Program-made: the position numbers and the translations under genes
Shown here: positions 16,254 to 27,629 of the stretch, in pieces
Position numbering within the stretch: position 1 is the stretch's first letter
How the letters are laid out: each line of letters opens with the position of its first letter
The notes under the pieces: generated by a model
Told to the model about the DNA's origin: nothing
What the model saw: only the letters and a program-made list of their open reading frames with translations
Databases searched by the model: none
Assembly (NCBI RefSeq): GCF_014200015.1
Contig: NZ_JACHOT010000001.1
Location: forward strand, 682,001-746,000
DNA length: 64,000 nt
Reading direction: 5' to 3'
DNA from: Aminobacter niigataensis
GTDB taxonomy: Bacteria > Pseudomonadota > Alphaproteobacteria > Rhizobiales > Rhizobiaceae

Positions 16254-17512
16254 ACGTCGGTCACGACCGGCTTGACGTCATGCTGGCCGCGGAACAGCTT
16301 GCCGCGTTCGGCAATAAGCACCATCACGAGGCCAAATGCAGCCACACCGCAAAACCCGGCCGCCAGGGGCGTGGTCGTGCCGTCGAACGACTGGCCGATC
16401 GCGGCGCCGATCAGCCCGCCGCCCATCGTTTGCATGAAGCCCTGGACCGACGAGGCCGTACCGGCGATGTGGCCGAGCGGTTCCATGGCGATGGAGTTGA
16501 AGTTCGAGCCGATCCAGCCGAACTGGAACATTGCCAGCGCAAACAGCACGATGAAGGCTGCAAACGGCACCGGTCCCGTCAGCGACCAGGCGAACCAGAC
16601 GGCGCTTACCAACAAGAAGCCGATCAGCGCACCATGCGACAGCCGCCGCATGCCGAGACGCACCACCAGCCGCGAATTGAGGAACGACGACAGCGACATC
16701 ATGCCGGCAATTGCCGCGAAGACGACCGGGAACCAGACACCCAGGCCGTAGATGCCGACATAGACCTGCTGTGCCGAATTGATGAAGCCGAACAGCGAGC
16801 CGAAGACGACCATCGAGGCGAGCGTGTACCATAGTGACATGCGCGTGGTCAGCACGGTACGGAAGGCTTGTGCCACCGACAGCAAGGACAGCGGCCGCCG
16901 GTCTTCAGGGTGCATCGTCTCCGGCAGGCGGATTGCCGCCCACAGCATGATGGCCATTGCCGAAAGCGCCATGACGATGAAGATCATGTGCCATTCCGCA
17001 AACAGCATGATGATCTGGCCAATGCCCGGCGCCACGACCGGCACGATCATGAACACCATGAAGACAAGAGACATGATCTCGGCCATCTGCCGCCCACCGA
17101 AGCGGTCGCGGATGATCGAAACGGCGATTACCCGGGTCGATGCCGCACCGACACCCTGGACGAAGCGCAGGGCCAGCAAGGTCTCGAAGGTTGGGGCGAA
17201 GGCCGCAGCGAAGGCCGTGAGCACATAGACGCCCAGGCCGAACATCAGCGGCGCACGCCGGCCGAAGCGGTCGGAGATCGGGCCGTAGCCGAGCAGCGCG
17301 AGCGCGAGGCCGGCGAAATAGGCGGTGACCACATACTGCCGGTGGTTTTCGTTCTCGACACCGAGGCTGGCGCCGATCTCCTGAAGGCCGGGTAGCATGA
17401 TGTCGATTGCCAGCGCATTCACGGCCATCAGGGCTGCGGCGAGTGCGATGAATTCCCAACGCGGAATCGGGAATACGCCCTGCTGGGCGCTCGGGGAGAC
17501 TTTCTGTTCCAT
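16247..17512 (-). CDS. Bcr/CflA-type multidrug efflux MFS transporter
   Basis: The protein has about 421 residues from ATG 17512, with twelve hydrophobic segments. The MFS motif A is visible as [13 protein letters not shown], and the drug:H+ antiporter motif as [19 protein letters not shown]. It resembles Bcr/CflA exporters. The N-terminus is uncertain: an earlier TTG at 17566 is in frame but would be read through the hairpin at 17534-17559. It lies downstream of grxD on the same strand, separated by that hairpin. Substrates cannot be predicted. Confidence 0.85.
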   Translation of the reverse strand: MEQKVSPSAQQGVFPIPRWEFIALAAALMAVNALAIDIMLPGLQEIGASLGVENENHRQYVVTAYFAGLALALLGYGPISDRFGRRAPLMFGLGVYVLTAFAAAFAPTFETLLALRFVQGVGAASTRVIAVSIIRDRFGGRQMAEIMSLVFMVFMIVPVVAPGIGQIIMLFAEWHMIFIVMALSAMAIMLWAAIRLPETMHPEDRRPLSLLSVAQAFRTVLTTRMSLWYTLASMVVFGSLFGFINSAQQVYVGIYGLGVWFPVVFAAIAGMMSLSSFLNSRLVVRLGMRRLSHGALIGFLLVSAVWFAWSLTGPVPFAAFIVLFALAMFQFGWIGSNFNSIAMEPLGHIAGTASSVQGFMQTMGGGLIGAAIGQSFDGTTTPLAAGFCGVAAFGLVMVLIAERGKLFRGQHDVKPVVTDVH

Positions 17513-17533
17513 TGAGGAATCCAATTCAAACGG

Positions 17534-17559
17534 AAATGCGCCGGCAAGCCGGCGCATTT
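17534..17559 (-). terminator. Perfect 12-bp-stem hairpin between grxD and the MFS gene
   Basis: AAATGCGCCGGC, a 2-nt spacer, and the exact reverse complement. It follows the grxD stop by about 46 bp and lies 22 bp before the MFS start. It could terminate grxD transcripts or attenuate the MFS gene. The T-run after it is weak. Confidence 0.55.
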
Positions 17560-17605
17560 GCCACAAATGGGACCCCGGAACAGGCCGGAGCCGGTACTTT
17601 TTAGG

Positions 17606-17941
17606 TCAGGCGGCGCCCTTGACGCTGACGCCCTTCTCCTGAAGGAACGACTGCAATTCGCCGGCCTGGAACATCTCGCGGATGATGTCGCAGCCGCCCA
17701 CGAACTCGCCCTTGACGTAAAGCTGCGGGATCGTCGGCCAGTTGGAATAGTCCTTGATGCCCTGGCGAAGTTCGTTCGAGGTCAGGACGTTGACGCCCTT
17801 ATAGTCGACACCGAGATAGTCGAGAATCTGCGCGACCTGGCCGGAAAAGCCGCATTGCGGAAAACCGGGCGTGCCCTTCATGAAAACCACGACATCCTGG
17901 CTCTTCACTTCGCTATCGATGTATTCGTTGATTCCGCTCAT
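17606..17941 (-). CDS. grxD: Monothiol glutaredoxin, Grx4 family
   Basis: The protein has 111 residues. The CGFS active site begins at C30, the hallmark of monothiol glutaredoxins that carry a shared [2Fe-2S] cluster, and the glutathione-binding elements [11 protein letters not shown] and GGCDI are present. It acts in cytoplasmic iron-sulfur cluster transfer, often as a complex with BolA. A BolA gene lies 1.2 kb upstream on the same strand, separated by a methyltransferase gene and a small ORF. Confidence 0.95.
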   Translation of the reverse strand: MSGINEYIDSEVKSQDVVVFMKGTPGFPQCGFSGQVAQILDYLGVDYKGVNVLTSNELRQGIKDYSNWPTIPQLYVKGEFVGGCDIIREMFQAGELQSFLQEKGVSVKGAA

Positions 17942-18103
17942 GGCGACCTAAACCTCAAATCTGGCCGGAGTGACGTTCCGGCAATGTTCGTTAGACTGCT
18001 AGCACTTGCTACTATGTGGTTCAAGAGTCGAGCTTTCCAAGCGGCTTGTCGACCCGAAAACCAGGATGTGGGGACTCGGGCAATTACGCCGCTGTTCTGC
18101 AAG

Positions 18104-18328
18104 CTAGGCGCGGCGCCGAACCTTCGATCTCGACCGTACCGTGCGCTTGCGGCTCGTTTGCTTCTTGGCTGGCCTCAAAAGCTTCTCGATCTGGCGCAGC
18201 GTCGCCGAGCTGGTCGACGTCGTGCGCTTGCGCCTGCGGGTCCGCTTCGACGTGCCTGTGGTCTTTTTCAGGATGTCCTTCAGCGCACCGTCGACGACGC
18301 CTTCGACAAGATCGGAAATGAAGGACAT
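18104..18328 (-). CDS. Small highly basic protein
   Basis: The protein has 74 residues. The first 24 form a likely amphipathic helix (MSFISDLVEGVVDGALKDIL). The rest is dominated by Lys, Arg, Ser and Thr (for example SKRTRRRKRTTS and QTSRKRTVRSRSKVRRR). Such tails often bind nucleic acid or membranes. No family is recognised and the ribosome-binding site is weak. It lies between grxD and the methyltransferase gene on the same strand. It is probably real, because the reading frame fills most of the gap and the composition is strongly biased. Confidence 0.5.
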   Translation of the reverse strand: MSFISDLVEGVVDGALKDILKKTTGTSKRTRRRKRTTSTSSATLRQIEKLLRPAKKQTSRKRTVRSRSKVRRRA

Positions 18329-18398
18329 GGGCTGGCTCGCAGGTTCTCGGGTCGGACTGGCCGATGAATAAAAGACTGCCCGGCCGATGTCGAGACGG

Positions 18399-19145
18399 CT
18401 ACTTGATTGCCCGCACGCAGATGAAGGCGGGCGAGAAGTTCAATTCTTCGAAATGCTCGGGGTCTGCCGCTTCCATTTCCGCGACGGGCAGTGGTTCGAC
18501 AAAGCGATCGAGCCGCCAGCCGGCATCGGCCAAGCCATTCAATATGTCCTGCAAAGGGCGTCGGTAGGACTCGACATACGGGTTGGGAAGGCCGAAGCCG
18601 CCCCAATGCAGGCCCCAGAGATTGGTGGCGAAGTAGTTGGCGTCACCGCGTGCGCGGAGATCGGCCCAATCGCGCATCGGATGGCCCATCGAAAAGACAA
18701 GGTGGCCTCCCGGTCGTACAATCCGGTGGAACTCGGCGAATACCGGCTTGAGGTCCTCGACATAGTCCAGCGCCAGCGAGCACAGGATCGCGTCGGCGCT
18801 GTCGCTGGAAAGCCAGTCGAGCGGCTTGCCCAGGTCGCCTTCGCGGATATCGACGTCGAGACCGGCGCAACGCTTCCGTGCCAAATCGAGCATTTCGGGC
18901 GTGACGTCGAAGGCGCGGACGCGAGCACCGCTGCGGGCCAGCTTCTCCGTGCAGATTCCGGAGCCACAGCCGGCGTCGACCACGTCGAGTCCGGCAACAT
19001 CGCCCAACAGCGAAAGCGAGGCCGGCCGCTCGTAGAGCGCATTATGCGGCTTGGTCGGCGCGGCAGCGTCATACCGCTCGGCGAAGGAGCCATAGGCGCG
19101 CCGCGCAATCTGCTCGCTTTCGGGAGAGGCTGGGCGGCGCGACAT
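18399..19145 (-). CDS. SAM-dependent class I methyltransferase
   Basis: The protein has 248 residues from ATG 19145. Motif I VVDAGCGSG (around residue 55) and the following acidic FDVTPEMLDLAR bind S-adenosylmethionine. Motif IV is ILCSLALDYVEDL. The fold is that of UbiE/BioC-type small-molecule methyltransferases, and the substrate is unknown. It lies between bolA and the small basic ORF on the minus strand. Confidence 0.85.
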   Translation of the reverse strand: MSRRPASPESEQIARRAYGSFAERYDAAAPTKPHNALYERPASLSLLGDVAGLDVVDAGCGSGICTEKLARSGARVRAFDVTPEMLDLARKRCAGLDVDIREGDLGKPLDWLSSDSADAILCSLALDYVEDLKPVFAEFHRIVRPGGHLVFSMGHPMRDWADLRARGDANYFATNLWGLHWGGFGLPNPYVESYRRPLQDILNGLADAGWRLDRFVEPLPVAEMEAADPEHFEELNFSPAFICVRAIK

Positions 19146-19166
19146 TGTTGGCAAGGCCCGGCGACC

Positions 19167-19400
19167 TTACTCCGGAATGCTTGTCTGCAGGGCGAGCGCA
19201 TGCAGCACACCGCCCATATTGCCCTTCAGCGCATCGTAGACCATCTGGTGCTGCTGCACGCGGGTCTTGCCGCGGAAGCTTTCAGACACGACCTCGGCGG
19301 CATAGTGGTCGCCGTCGCCGGCGAGGTCGCGAATGGTCACCTTGGCGTCCGGAATGCCTTCCTTGATCAGTTTTTCGATGTCGTGGGCATCCATTGCCAT
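19167..19400 (-). CDS. BolA family protein
   Basis: The protein has 77 residues with the BolA/IbaG fold. It shows the helix-turn-helix-like FRGKTRVQQHQMVYDALKG and a histidine in DGDHYAAEV that can ligate a shared [2Fe-2S] cluster with a monothiol glutaredoxin. It is 14 bp downstream of purL on the same strand. The nearby grxD supplies the usual partner for iron-sulfur trafficking or iron sensing. Confidence 0.9.
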   Translation of the reverse strand: MAMDAHDIEKLIKEGIPDAKVTIRDLAGDGDHYAAEVVSESFRGKTRVQQHQMVYDALKGNMGGVLHALALQTSIPE

Positions 19401-19414
19401 GTCGGTATTCCTAC

Positions 19415-21640
<2,226 letters not shown>

Positions 21641-21651
21641 CGGTTTTCCCG

Positions 21652-22296
21652 TCAGTTCGGCCTTGCGGCCTTCCTAAAGCTTGAAATGCCGTGGTCCGCA
21701 ACAACCGCGATGACGCACAGCACAAGAAACAGCAGGGTCATCATCAGCGACGTCAGCGCGACGCTCGTTGCACCCTTGGTGGCGATGTCGAGGAACGGGT
21801 AGGGGACCTCGCCCGCAATCGGCGCCCGTGCCAGAGCATAGATAAGATAGAGCACCGGATAGACAACCCAATAGGGGATGTCGCTCCATCTGGTCGAGCC
21901 GTCCGCACCGGCGGCCAACCACCAGGCGAGATAGAGGATCGGGGTGACGTAGTGCAGCAGCACGTCGCAGAGCAGGAACAGGCCCTCAGGCTGCCAGAGC
22001 GGCGCCAGGATCGTGACGTAGACGATCATCACCAGCGCAATGGCGACGGCCACGCCGCCACGCGCGCGCGCGCCGGCAAACAGGCCGAGCAGCCCGGATT
22101 TCGCGTCGCGCAGCGCCGCCAGATACACCAGAACAGCGCCGATATTGGTCAGGATGGTGAAGAAGCTGAAATAGAACACGGCCGAGCCGAGCACGGTGCG
22201 GCCAGCGGCAATCGACGCCGGCATGGTGATCGCAAACTGCAGCATCAGGCCGACCAGACCGATCGCCAGACCCGCAAATTGCAGGAACCGTGCCAT
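21652..22296 (-). CDS. Pr6Pr family membrane protein
   Basis: The protein has 214 residues with six predicted membrane segments. The family pattern is visible in the block [21 protein letters not shown], and [33 protein letters not shown] and YPFLD also match Pr6Pr proteins. The function of this family is not established. It lies between the lipoprotein gene and purL, each within about 12 bp, and so is probably part of the purine transcription unit by position only. Confidence 0.8.
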   Translation of the reverse strand: MARFLQFAGLAIGLVGLMLQFAITMPASIAAGRTVLGSAVFYFSFFTILTNIGAVLVYLAALRDAKSGLLGLFAGARARGGVAVAIALVMIVYVTILAPLWQPEGLFLLCDVLLHYVTPILYLAWWLAAGADGSTRWSDIPYWVVYPVLYLIYALARAPIAGEVPYPFLDIATKGATSVALTSLMMTLLFLVLCVIAVVADHGISSFRKAARPN

Positions 22297-22299
22297 GCC

Positions 22300-22707
22300 T
22301 CAGGCGGCTCCGCCGCAGGAGGCGTCGCCGGTGCGCCAGCGGTTGATGTCGGAGCCGATACGCGCGCCGAGCGCCTCGTCCATCAGCGGGCCGAACACCT
22401 CGACCTGGCTGGAGGCGCCACGGGCCTGCACCACCAGCAGCGGGCGGGCGCCATATTGCTTGGCTGGTACCAGCAAGAAGCGCGGCGTGCCGCCAAAGTT
22501 GTTGAGTTCATTGGCCATCTGGTACTTCTTGAAGGCCGGGTCCTTGCTGGCAAACCAGCATCTGTGCGCGGCGATGGCCACCTGTTCCATCGAGCGCAGC
22601 GACGCGCTCTTGCCCGAGCCCGAGGGGGCTGGTGTCTTCGGGCCGGAGTTGCAGGCGGCGAGGCCGATGACAGCGGCTGTTGCCGCCAGAATCCGGAGTG
22701 ACTTCAT
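22300..22707 (-). CDS. Predicted lipoprotein of unknown function
   Basis: The protein has 135 residues. A signal peptide ends in a lipobox LAAC with the acylated cysteine at residue 19. A Ser/Gly/Pro linker follows, then a compact domain (residues 38-135) containing CWFASKDPAFKKYQ and a C-terminal CGG. I do not recognise the domain. The stop is 3 bp before the Pr6Pr start. It sits between purQ and that gene, but nothing ties it to purine synthesis. Confidence 0.75.
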   Translation of the reverse strand: MKSLRILAATAAVIGLAACNSGPKTPAPSGSGKSASLRSMEQVAIAAHRCWFASKDPAFKKYQMANELNNFGGTPRFLLVPAKQYGARPLLVVQARGASSQVEVFGPLMDEALGARIGSDINRWRTGDASCGGAA

Positions 22708-22764
22708 TCGCCGATGCCCGCCTTTTGCGATGGATGACTGGAGAGAATGCCGGACGTTTGCCGC

Positions 22765-23439
22765 TCAGGCCGCCTTGGAAAGGCCGAGCGCACTTTCGAA
22801 CAAGGCGCGGCCGTCTTCGCCGCCATGTGCTGCCTCGATCAGGTTTTCCGGATGTGGCATCAAGCCGAGCACGTTGCCCTTGTCATTGATGATGCCGGCG
22901 ATGTCGTTGACCGAACCGTTCGGGTTGGTGCCCTCGGCGTAGCGGAAAACCACCTGGCCTTCGCCTTCGATGCGCTTCAGCGTATCCGGATCGGCGAAAT
23001 AGTTGCCGTCGTGGTGCGCCACCGGGCAGCGGATGACCTGGCCGGCCGAATAGTTGCGGGTGAAGGCCGTGTTGGCGTTGGCGATCTCGAGCTTGACCTC
23101 GCGGCAGACGAACTTGAGCGACGTGTTGCGCATCAAGGCGCCGGGCAGCAGGCCGGCCTCGACCAGGATCTGGAAGCCGTTGCAGACGCCCACGACCTGC
23201 ACGCCCTTGGCGGCCTTCTCGGCCACCGCGCGCAGCACCGGCATGCGAGCAGCAATCGCCCCGCAGCGCAGGTAGTCGCCGAAGGAGAAGCCACCGGGAA
23301 TGGCGATCAGGTCGACTTCGGGAATCTCGGTGTCCGTCTGCCAGACGGTGACGGGCGCCTTGCCCGAAATCTTGGTCAGCGCCGCAATCATGTCGCGGTC
23401 GCGGTTGAGGCCAGGGAGGAGGACGACAGCTGATTTCAT
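22765..23439 (-). CDS. purQ: Phosphoribosylformylglycinamidine synthase subunit PurQ
   Basis: The protein has 224 residues with the class I glutamine amidotransferase fold. The nucleophile cysteine lies in [10 protein letters not shown], and the histidine/glutamate pair of the triad in the C-terminal LMPHPENL. It hydrolyses glutamine and channels ammonia to PurL. Its ATG overlaps the stop of the upstream coiled-coil gene by 4 bp (ATGA), indicating coupled translation. Confidence 0.97.
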   Translation of the reverse strand: MKSAVVLLPGLNRDRDMIAALTKISGKAPVTVWQTDTEIPEVDLIAIPGGFSFGDYLRCGAIAARMPVLRAVAEKAAKGVQVVGVCNGFQILVEAGLLPGALMRNTSLKFVCREVKLEIANANTAFTRNYSAGQVIRCPVAHHDGNYFADPDTLKRIEGEGQVVFRYAEGTNPNGSVNDIAGIINDKGNVLGLMPHPENLIEAAHGGEDGRALFESALGLSKAA

Positions 23440-23690
23440 CTCGGTTCGTAAGGCCTCTGGGGTTCGGCAAGTTCACGCAATTCTGGGCGACGCTCGATGC
23501 GCTCGAGCCGCTCGTCGTGGCGCGCGAGAACACCGTAGATATTGTGGATGTCACTCTGAATCCCGACCATGTGGCCGCGAATGACATTAAGTTCCCTTTT
23601 GACCTCGGACACATCCTGGCGAAGTTCGGACAGGTCGTGATTCATCCGCTTCAGCAGTTCGTACACCAGGTCGTTGGTGACTTCTGCCAC
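23436..23690 (-). CDS. Small coiled-coil protein between purS and purQ
   Basis: The protein has 84 residues. Residues 5-68 form a continuous heptad-like helix ([20 protein letters not shown] followed by an ERLERIERR stretch), so it should form a coiled-coil oligomer. The Pro-rich tail is short. It overlaps purQ by 4 bp and follows purS by 19 bp. No catalytic motif is seen. Its strict linkage could mean it is a structural partner of the PurLQS complex, or simply a passenger. Confidence 0.75.
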   Translation of the reverse strand: MAEVTNDLVYELLKRMNHDLSELRQDVSEVKRELNVIRGHMVGIQSDIHNIYGVLARHDERLERIERRPELRELAEPQRPYEPR

Positions 23691-23709
23691 TACACCCTCC
23701 GATGCAACC

Positions 23710-23958
23710 TCAGATAAGCGTCACACTATAATTCTCAATCACCGTGTTCGCCAGAAGCTTCTCGCACATGGCATTGAGGTCAGCTTCCGCTTTGGCCTTG
23801 TCTGCGCCTTCTATCTCGACGTCGAAGACCTTGCCCTGGCGCACCGAGCCGACACCGCCGAAGCCGAGGCCGTCGAGCGCATGTTCGATCGCCTTGCCTT
23901 GCGGGTCGAGCACGCCGTTCTTGAGGGTGACGGTGACGCGGGCCTTGATCACGGGCAT
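23710..23958 (-). CDS. purS: Phosphoribosylformylglycinamidine synthase subunit PurS
   Basis: The protein has 82 residues from ATG 23958; the longer in-frame extension upstream is not needed. The PurS fold is seen as KARVTVTLKNGVLDPQGKAI and KVFDVEIEG. PurS dimers bridge PurL and PurQ in the small-PurL type of FGAM synthase. purC lies 65 bp upstream in the same direction. Confidence 0.93.
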   Translation of the reverse strand: MPVIKARVTVTLKNGVLDPQGKAIEHALDGLGFGGVGSVRQGKVFDVEIEGADKAKAEADLNAMCEKLLANTVIENYSVTLI

Positions 23959-24023
23959 TTCACTCCGGGGTCGAAATTGGAAAACTTTCGGGCGCGAAGT
24001 TACTCGCGCCCGTGGTTGATGCT

Positions 24024-24791
24024 TCAGTGCTTGACGAGGACCGGGCCGGTCGGGCGCGGGGTCTCGTTTTCGTTCATGATGCCGAGGCGGCGTGCCACTT
24101 CCTGGTAAGCCTCGACCAGTCCGCCCATATCGCGGCGGAAACGGTCCTTGTCGAGCTTGTCCTGGGTGGCGACGTCCCACAGGCGGCAGCTGTCCGGCGA
24201 AATCTCGTCGGCAACCACGATGCGCATCATGTCGCCCTCGAACAGGCGGCCGCATTCGATCTTGAAATCGACGAGCTGGATGCCGACGCCCATGAACAGG
24301 CCGGAGAGGAAGTCGTTGACGCGGATGGCGAGTGCCATGATGTCATCGATTTCCTGCGGGCTTGCCCAGCCGAACGCGGTGATATGCTCTTCCGAGACCA
24401 TCGGGTCGTCGAGCGCGTCGGCCTTGTAGTAGAACTCGATGATCGAGCGCGGCAGCACCGTGCCTTCTTCGATGCCGAGGCGCTTGGCTAGCGAGCCGGC
24501 GGCGACGTTGCGCACCACGACCTCGAGCGGGATGATCTCGACTTCCTTGATCAGCTGCTCGCGCATGTTGAGCCGGCGGATGAAGTGGGTCGGAATGCCC
24601 ATCCGGTTCAGATGGTTGAAGATGTGCTCGGAGATGCGGTTGTTGAGCACACCCTTGCCGTCGACGACCTCATGCTTCTTCTTGTTGAAGGCGGTGGCGT
24701 CGTCCTTGAAAAACTGGATCAGGGTGCCCGGCTCGGGGCCTTCATAAAGGATCTTGGCCTTGCCTTCGTAAATGCGGCGGCGATTCTTCAT
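24024..24791 (-). CDS. purC: Phosphoribosylaminoimidazole-succinocarboxamide synthase
   Basis: The protein has 255 residues. The SAICAR synthetase start [11 protein letters not shown], with the lysine and [10 protein letters not shown], and the later [16 protein letters not shown] are recognisable. It joins CAIR and aspartate using ATP in purine synthesis. It is the first gene of the minus-strand purine cluster, and the 286 bp upstream probably carry its promoter. I saw no purine riboswitch there. Confidence 0.96.
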   Translation of the reverse strand: MKNRRRIYEGKAKILYEGPEPGTLIQFFKDDATAFNKKKHEVVDGKGVLNNRISEHIFNHLNRMGIPTHFIRRLNMREQLIKEVEIIPLEVVVRNVAAGSLAKRLGIEEGTVLPRSIIEFYYKADALDDPMVSEEHITAFGWASPQEIDDIMALAIRVNDFLSGLFMGVGIQLVDFKIECGRLFEGDMMRIVVADEISPDSCRLWDVATQDKLDKDRFRRDMGGLVEAYQEVARRLGIMNENETPRPTGPVLVKH

Positions 24792-25077
24792 TTGAATGAT
24801 TCTCTGGTTGGAAGGGTGGACGGCAAGCTACCGGTCCCTTTCTCACGCCGCAAAGCCGCGGCGGCTGTGGGTTTCAAGGCCGGTCTCTATCTTAATCGGA
24901 CCCATTGCTCAATCATCATTTCCCGCCAATCAACTCCTTTTGGTACGGAAATGCCGCACCGCACACGCAAACAGAGCAAAAGAGAGATATTGACCGGGCG
25001 GCGGGCTTTTGGTTTGAGGAAGTCGATATCATATGCACCGGAAGTCGAATCGATTTCCCACTCCCTGGAGGATTGCC

Positions 25078-25398
25078 ATGAGCAACATGAAGGACCGCGA
25101 AGAAGGTTTTGAGCGCAAATTCGTCTTTGACGAAGAGCTGCGTTTCAAGGCGAATGCGCGGCGCAACAAGGCGCTCGGTCTCTGGGCGGCTGAAAAGCTT
25201 GGCAAATCGGGCGCCGATGCAGAGGCCTATGCGAAGGAAGTCGTCGTTTCCGACATTGAGGAAGCCGGCGATCATGACGTGTTCCGCAAGGTCCGTGCCG
25301 ACTTCGATGCTGCTGGCGTTGACCAGTCCGACCATCAGATCCGCCGCACCATGGACGAACTGATGGCCCAGGCGATCGAGCAGATCAAGAATACCTGA
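25078..25398 (+). CDS. DUF1476 protein, F1Fo-ATPase zeta-type inhibitor
   Basis: The protein has 106 residues from ATG 25078, with a GGAGG site 7 bp upstream. The DUF1476 pattern is clear in MKDREEGFERKFVFDEEL and FKANARRNKALGLWAA. In Paracoccus denitrificans this family is the zeta subunit, a natural inhibitor that blocks ATP hydrolysis by the F1 motor through its N-terminal segment. The gene stands alone and is followed by a strong terminator. Confidence 0.9.
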   Translation: MSNMKDREEGFERKFVFDEELRFKANARRNKALGLWAAEKLGKSGADAEAYAKEVVVSDIEEAGDHDVFRKVRADFDAAGVDQSDHQIRRTMDELMAQAIEQIKNT

Positions 25399-25423
25399 TT
25401 TTCCCAGTGTCGCTGGGCCAACG

Positions 25424-25449
25424 AACCGCCCGGATTCCGGGCGGTTTTT
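25424..25449 (+). terminator. Rho-independent terminator of the DUF1476 gene
   Basis: AACCGCCCGG, a 3-nt loop, and its reverse complement, then a run of five T residues. It begins 26 bp after the stop. Confidence 0.85.
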
Positions 25450-25503
25450 GTTTGCGACTTCGGTCGCTTCCGGGTGAAATGACGCCCGATCAGGAGAGAA
25501 AAA

Positions 25504-26274
25504 ATGTCGCTTGCCGAGAGACTGAACGCCAACGAGACCATCATCACTGCCTGGTCGGGCGTGCCCGATGCGTTGACCGTCGAAATACTTGCCGGGCAAG
25601 GGTTTGATGCCGTCACCCTCGACATGCAACATGGCGGCCACAACGAAGACAGCGTGTTGCGCTCGTTGGCTCCGGTCCTGCGCGCAAACAAGCATGCAAT
25701 CGTCCGGGTTCCGGTCGGTCGCTTCGATATGGCTAGCCGTGCGCTCGACTTCGGCGCAGAGGCCGTCATCGCGCCGATGGTCAATTCGGTGGAGGACGCG
25801 CAACGCTTCGCTGCCGCGATGAAGTATCCGCCGTTGGGCGAGCGTTCCTGGGGGCCGACCTTCGCTGCGCCCCGCCAGGGCAGCAAGGACCCTGCCAAGT
25901 GGCTCAGGGAGAACAACGCCCGCACCGTCTCTTTTGCGATGGTCGAGACGCATGCCGCGGTCGCAGCTCTCGATGACATCCTGTCGACTCCCGGTATCGA
26001 CGGCATTTTTGTCGGGCCCGGCGACTTTTCCATCGCCTGGACCAACGGCGAGACGATCAACGGGACGCTCGAAGGCATGATGGAAACGGTGGCTGAAGTC
26101 GCCAAGCGCACGCGGGCCGCCGGCAAGCATGCCGGCATCTATGTCACCGATCCGAAGATCGCCGGGCGCTTTGTCGAGATGGGCTTCCAGCTACTCGCCA
26201 CCGGCTCGGAGCACCAGCTGATCTCGGCCGGCGCCGCCGGCCTGCTGGCCGATCTCAGGAAATCGCTCGGCTGA
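25504..26274 (+). CDS. HpcH/HpaI family aldolase
   Basis: The protein has 256 residues. It has the class II pyruvate-aldolase barrel of HpcH/HpaI and 2-keto-3-deoxysugar-acid aldolases. The family elements are TLDMQHGGHNED, a DFGAEAVIAPMVNSVEDA strand, PPLGERSWGP and GIFVGPGDFSIAW. Such enzymes split 2-keto acids to pyruvate plus an aldehyde. An AGGAGAG site precedes the ATG. The true substrate is not evident from the neighbours. Confidence 0.85.
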   Translation: MSLAERLNANETIITAWSGVPDALTVEILAGQGFDAVTLDMQHGGHNEDSVLRSLAPVLRANKHAIVRVPVGRFDMASRALDFGAEAVIAPMVNSVEDAQRFAAAMKYPPLGERSWGPTFAAPRQGSKDPAKWLRENNARTVSFAMVETHAAVAALDDILSTPGIDGIFVGPGDFSIAWTNGETINGTLEGMMETVAEVAKRTRAAGKHAGIYVTDPKIAGRFVEMGFQLLATGSEHQLISAGAAGLLADLRKSLG

Positions 26275-26284
26275 CGAGTCCTCG

Positions 26285-26839
26285 TCAGCCCTCCAGGCGC
26301 GACAGGAACTGGGCGAATACCATCGATCCTTCCGGCCACGGCCCGTGGCCGGAATCCGAATTGATGTGACCGGATTCGCCGGCATCGACGAACATCGACC
26401 CCCAGGCGGCCGCGATGTCTTCCGCGACATCGAGTGCACAGTAGGGATCGTTGCGGCTGGCGATCACCACCGAGGGAAACGGCAGCGGATCGCGCGGGTA
26501 GGGGCCGAAGGTCATCATGTGTTTCGGCTTGATGGCTGGGTTGGAAACATCGGGCGGGGCAACAAAGAACCCGCCGGCAACACGTTTCGTGAACCCCGGA
26601 ATGGCGTGGATCGCAGTCGGTATGCCGAGCGAGTGGGCAATCAGCACCACCGGCCGCTCGGCCGCGTTCACGGCCTCGATGACCTTTGCCGTCCAGTCCT
26701 CACGTAGCGGCTTCGACCACTCGTCCTGCTCGACGCGGCGCGCGGTCGATAGTTTTTCTTCCCAACGGCTCTGCCAGTGGGTGGGCCCGGAATTGGTGTA
26801 TCCGGGGACGATGATGATTTCGGCGTCCTTGACTTTCAT
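26285..26839 (-). CDS. RBBP9/YdeN-family serine hydrolase
   Basis: The protein has 184 residues from ATG 26839; ATG 26848 is also possible. It has the small alpha/beta hydrolase fold of RBBP9/YdeN. The start IIIVPGYTNSGPTHWQSRWE is typical, as are the nucleophile in LIAHSLG and the C-terminal GESGHINSDSGHGPWPEG carrying the catalytic histidine. The substrate is unknown. The gene is convergent with the aldolase gene and shares a promoter-side gap with nothing else. Confidence 0.85.
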   Translation of the reverse strand: MKVKDAEIIIVPGYTNSGPTHWQSRWEEKLSTARRVEQDEWSKPLREDWTAKVIEAVNAAERPVVLIAHSLGIPTAIHAIPGFTKRVAGGFFVAPPDVSNPAIKPKHMMTFGPYPRDPLPFPSVVIASRNDPYCALDVAEDIAAAWGSMFVDAGESGHINSDSGHGPWPEGSMVFAQFLSRLEG

Positions 26840-26923
26840 GCCGCGCATGTAGCGATCCGGCTGCGCCGGTGCAACCACTCCGAACCACCTTCGCGGCCGG
26901 AAGATTGCGATACCGGTCTCGCG

Positions 26924-27385
26924 CTAGCCGGCCAGCGCGTGCGGCTCGGGAAAATGGATGCCGAGCAGATCGCGCATGTTGGGACGTGCGGCGACCAGAT
27001 CGGCGATCGTGTAGCGGGCCAGGACCTCGAAAAACGCATTCAGCGCCTCACGAAGCGCAGAATTGAGCCCGCAGCTGTCGACCAGCGGGCATTCGGCCGC
27101 GTCGGTCTCGAAGCATTCCGCCATGGCAAAGCTCTCTTCGGTGACACGTACCACGTCGAACAGCGAAATCTGATCGGCAGGCTTCGCCAGTCGCACGCCG
27201 CCATTGCGGCCACGGACGGTTTGCACCAGCTTGGCCTCGACCAGCGGCTGCAGGATCTTGAACAGGAACAGCTCCGACACCGTGTAGGCAGCGGCGATCT
27301 CGGGAACCCGGCTCAGTCGGCCCTCATTGGCCGCGCAATACATCAGGATGCGCATGGCGTAGTTGGTTTGGCGGGTAAGGCGCAT
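26924..27385 (-). CDS. rirA: Iron-responsive Rrf2 regulator RirA
   Basis: The protein has 153 residues. The N-terminal winged helix reads MRLTRQTNYAMRILMYCAAN. Three cysteines at positions 91, 99 and 105, in a CF-x6-CPLVDSC pattern, match the [4Fe-4S] ligands of rhizobial RirA. With iron present, RirA represses iron-uptake genes at TGA-N9-TCA sites; cluster loss relieves repression. A good GAGGA ribosome-binding site precedes the start. The upstream region carries an Irr-box-like element and CAAG repeats. The haem locus at 6.6-14 kb has a matching operator. Confidence 0.93.
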   Translation of the reverse strand: MRLTRQTNYAMRILMYCAANEGRLSRVPEIAAAYTVSELFLFKILQPLVEAKLVQTVRGRNGGVRLAKPADQISLFDVVRVTEESFAMAECFETDAAECPLVDSCGLNSALREALNAFFEVLARYTIADLVAARPNMRDLLGIHFPEPHALAG

Positions 27386-27433
27386 TGGTGATTCCTCGCT
27401 GTGGCGCGGACGGGCTTCTTATATGGCCTACAC

Positions 27434-27450
27434 CTTAGAACAATTCCAGA
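27434..27450. promoter_or_regulatory. Possible Irr box (ICE) upstream of rirA
   Basis: The 17-bp stretch CTTAGAACAATTCCAGA resembles the iron-control element consensus TTTAGAA-N3-TTCTAAA, with both half-sites partly conserved. It is centred about 57 bp upstream of the rirA start. Irr control of rirA is known in some rhizobia. The match is imperfect, so this is tentative. Confidence 0.35.
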
Positions 27451-27486
27451 CAAGCGATCTCAAGAATCTGGACAAGATATATCAAG
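27451..27486. repeat. Four CAAG repeats upstream of rirA
   Basis: CAAG occurs at 27451, 27461, 27473 and 27483, giving spacings of 10, 12 and 10 bp, close to one helical turn. The first two are followed by similar sequence (CAAGCGATCT and CAAGAATCTG). The phasing would place four contacts on one face of the DNA. The protein that would bind is unknown. Confidence 0.4.
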
Positions 27487-27629
27487 AAACCGCGCTGCGG
27501 TCCCGCATCTGGCGCAAGCCAGCCCTGCATTCCTGATCGGGCTCACGGGTTGAAGTTGTTGCTGCGTTGCACAATATTGGTGGCGTCGGGAGTCGAAGAC
27601 TCTGGGGAGGAACCCAAGAGGACTACGAC

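Noticed and set aside
24792-25077. Purine riboswitch upstream of purC
   Set aside because: No conserved purine-riboswitch core was seen; it is probably an ordinary promoter region.
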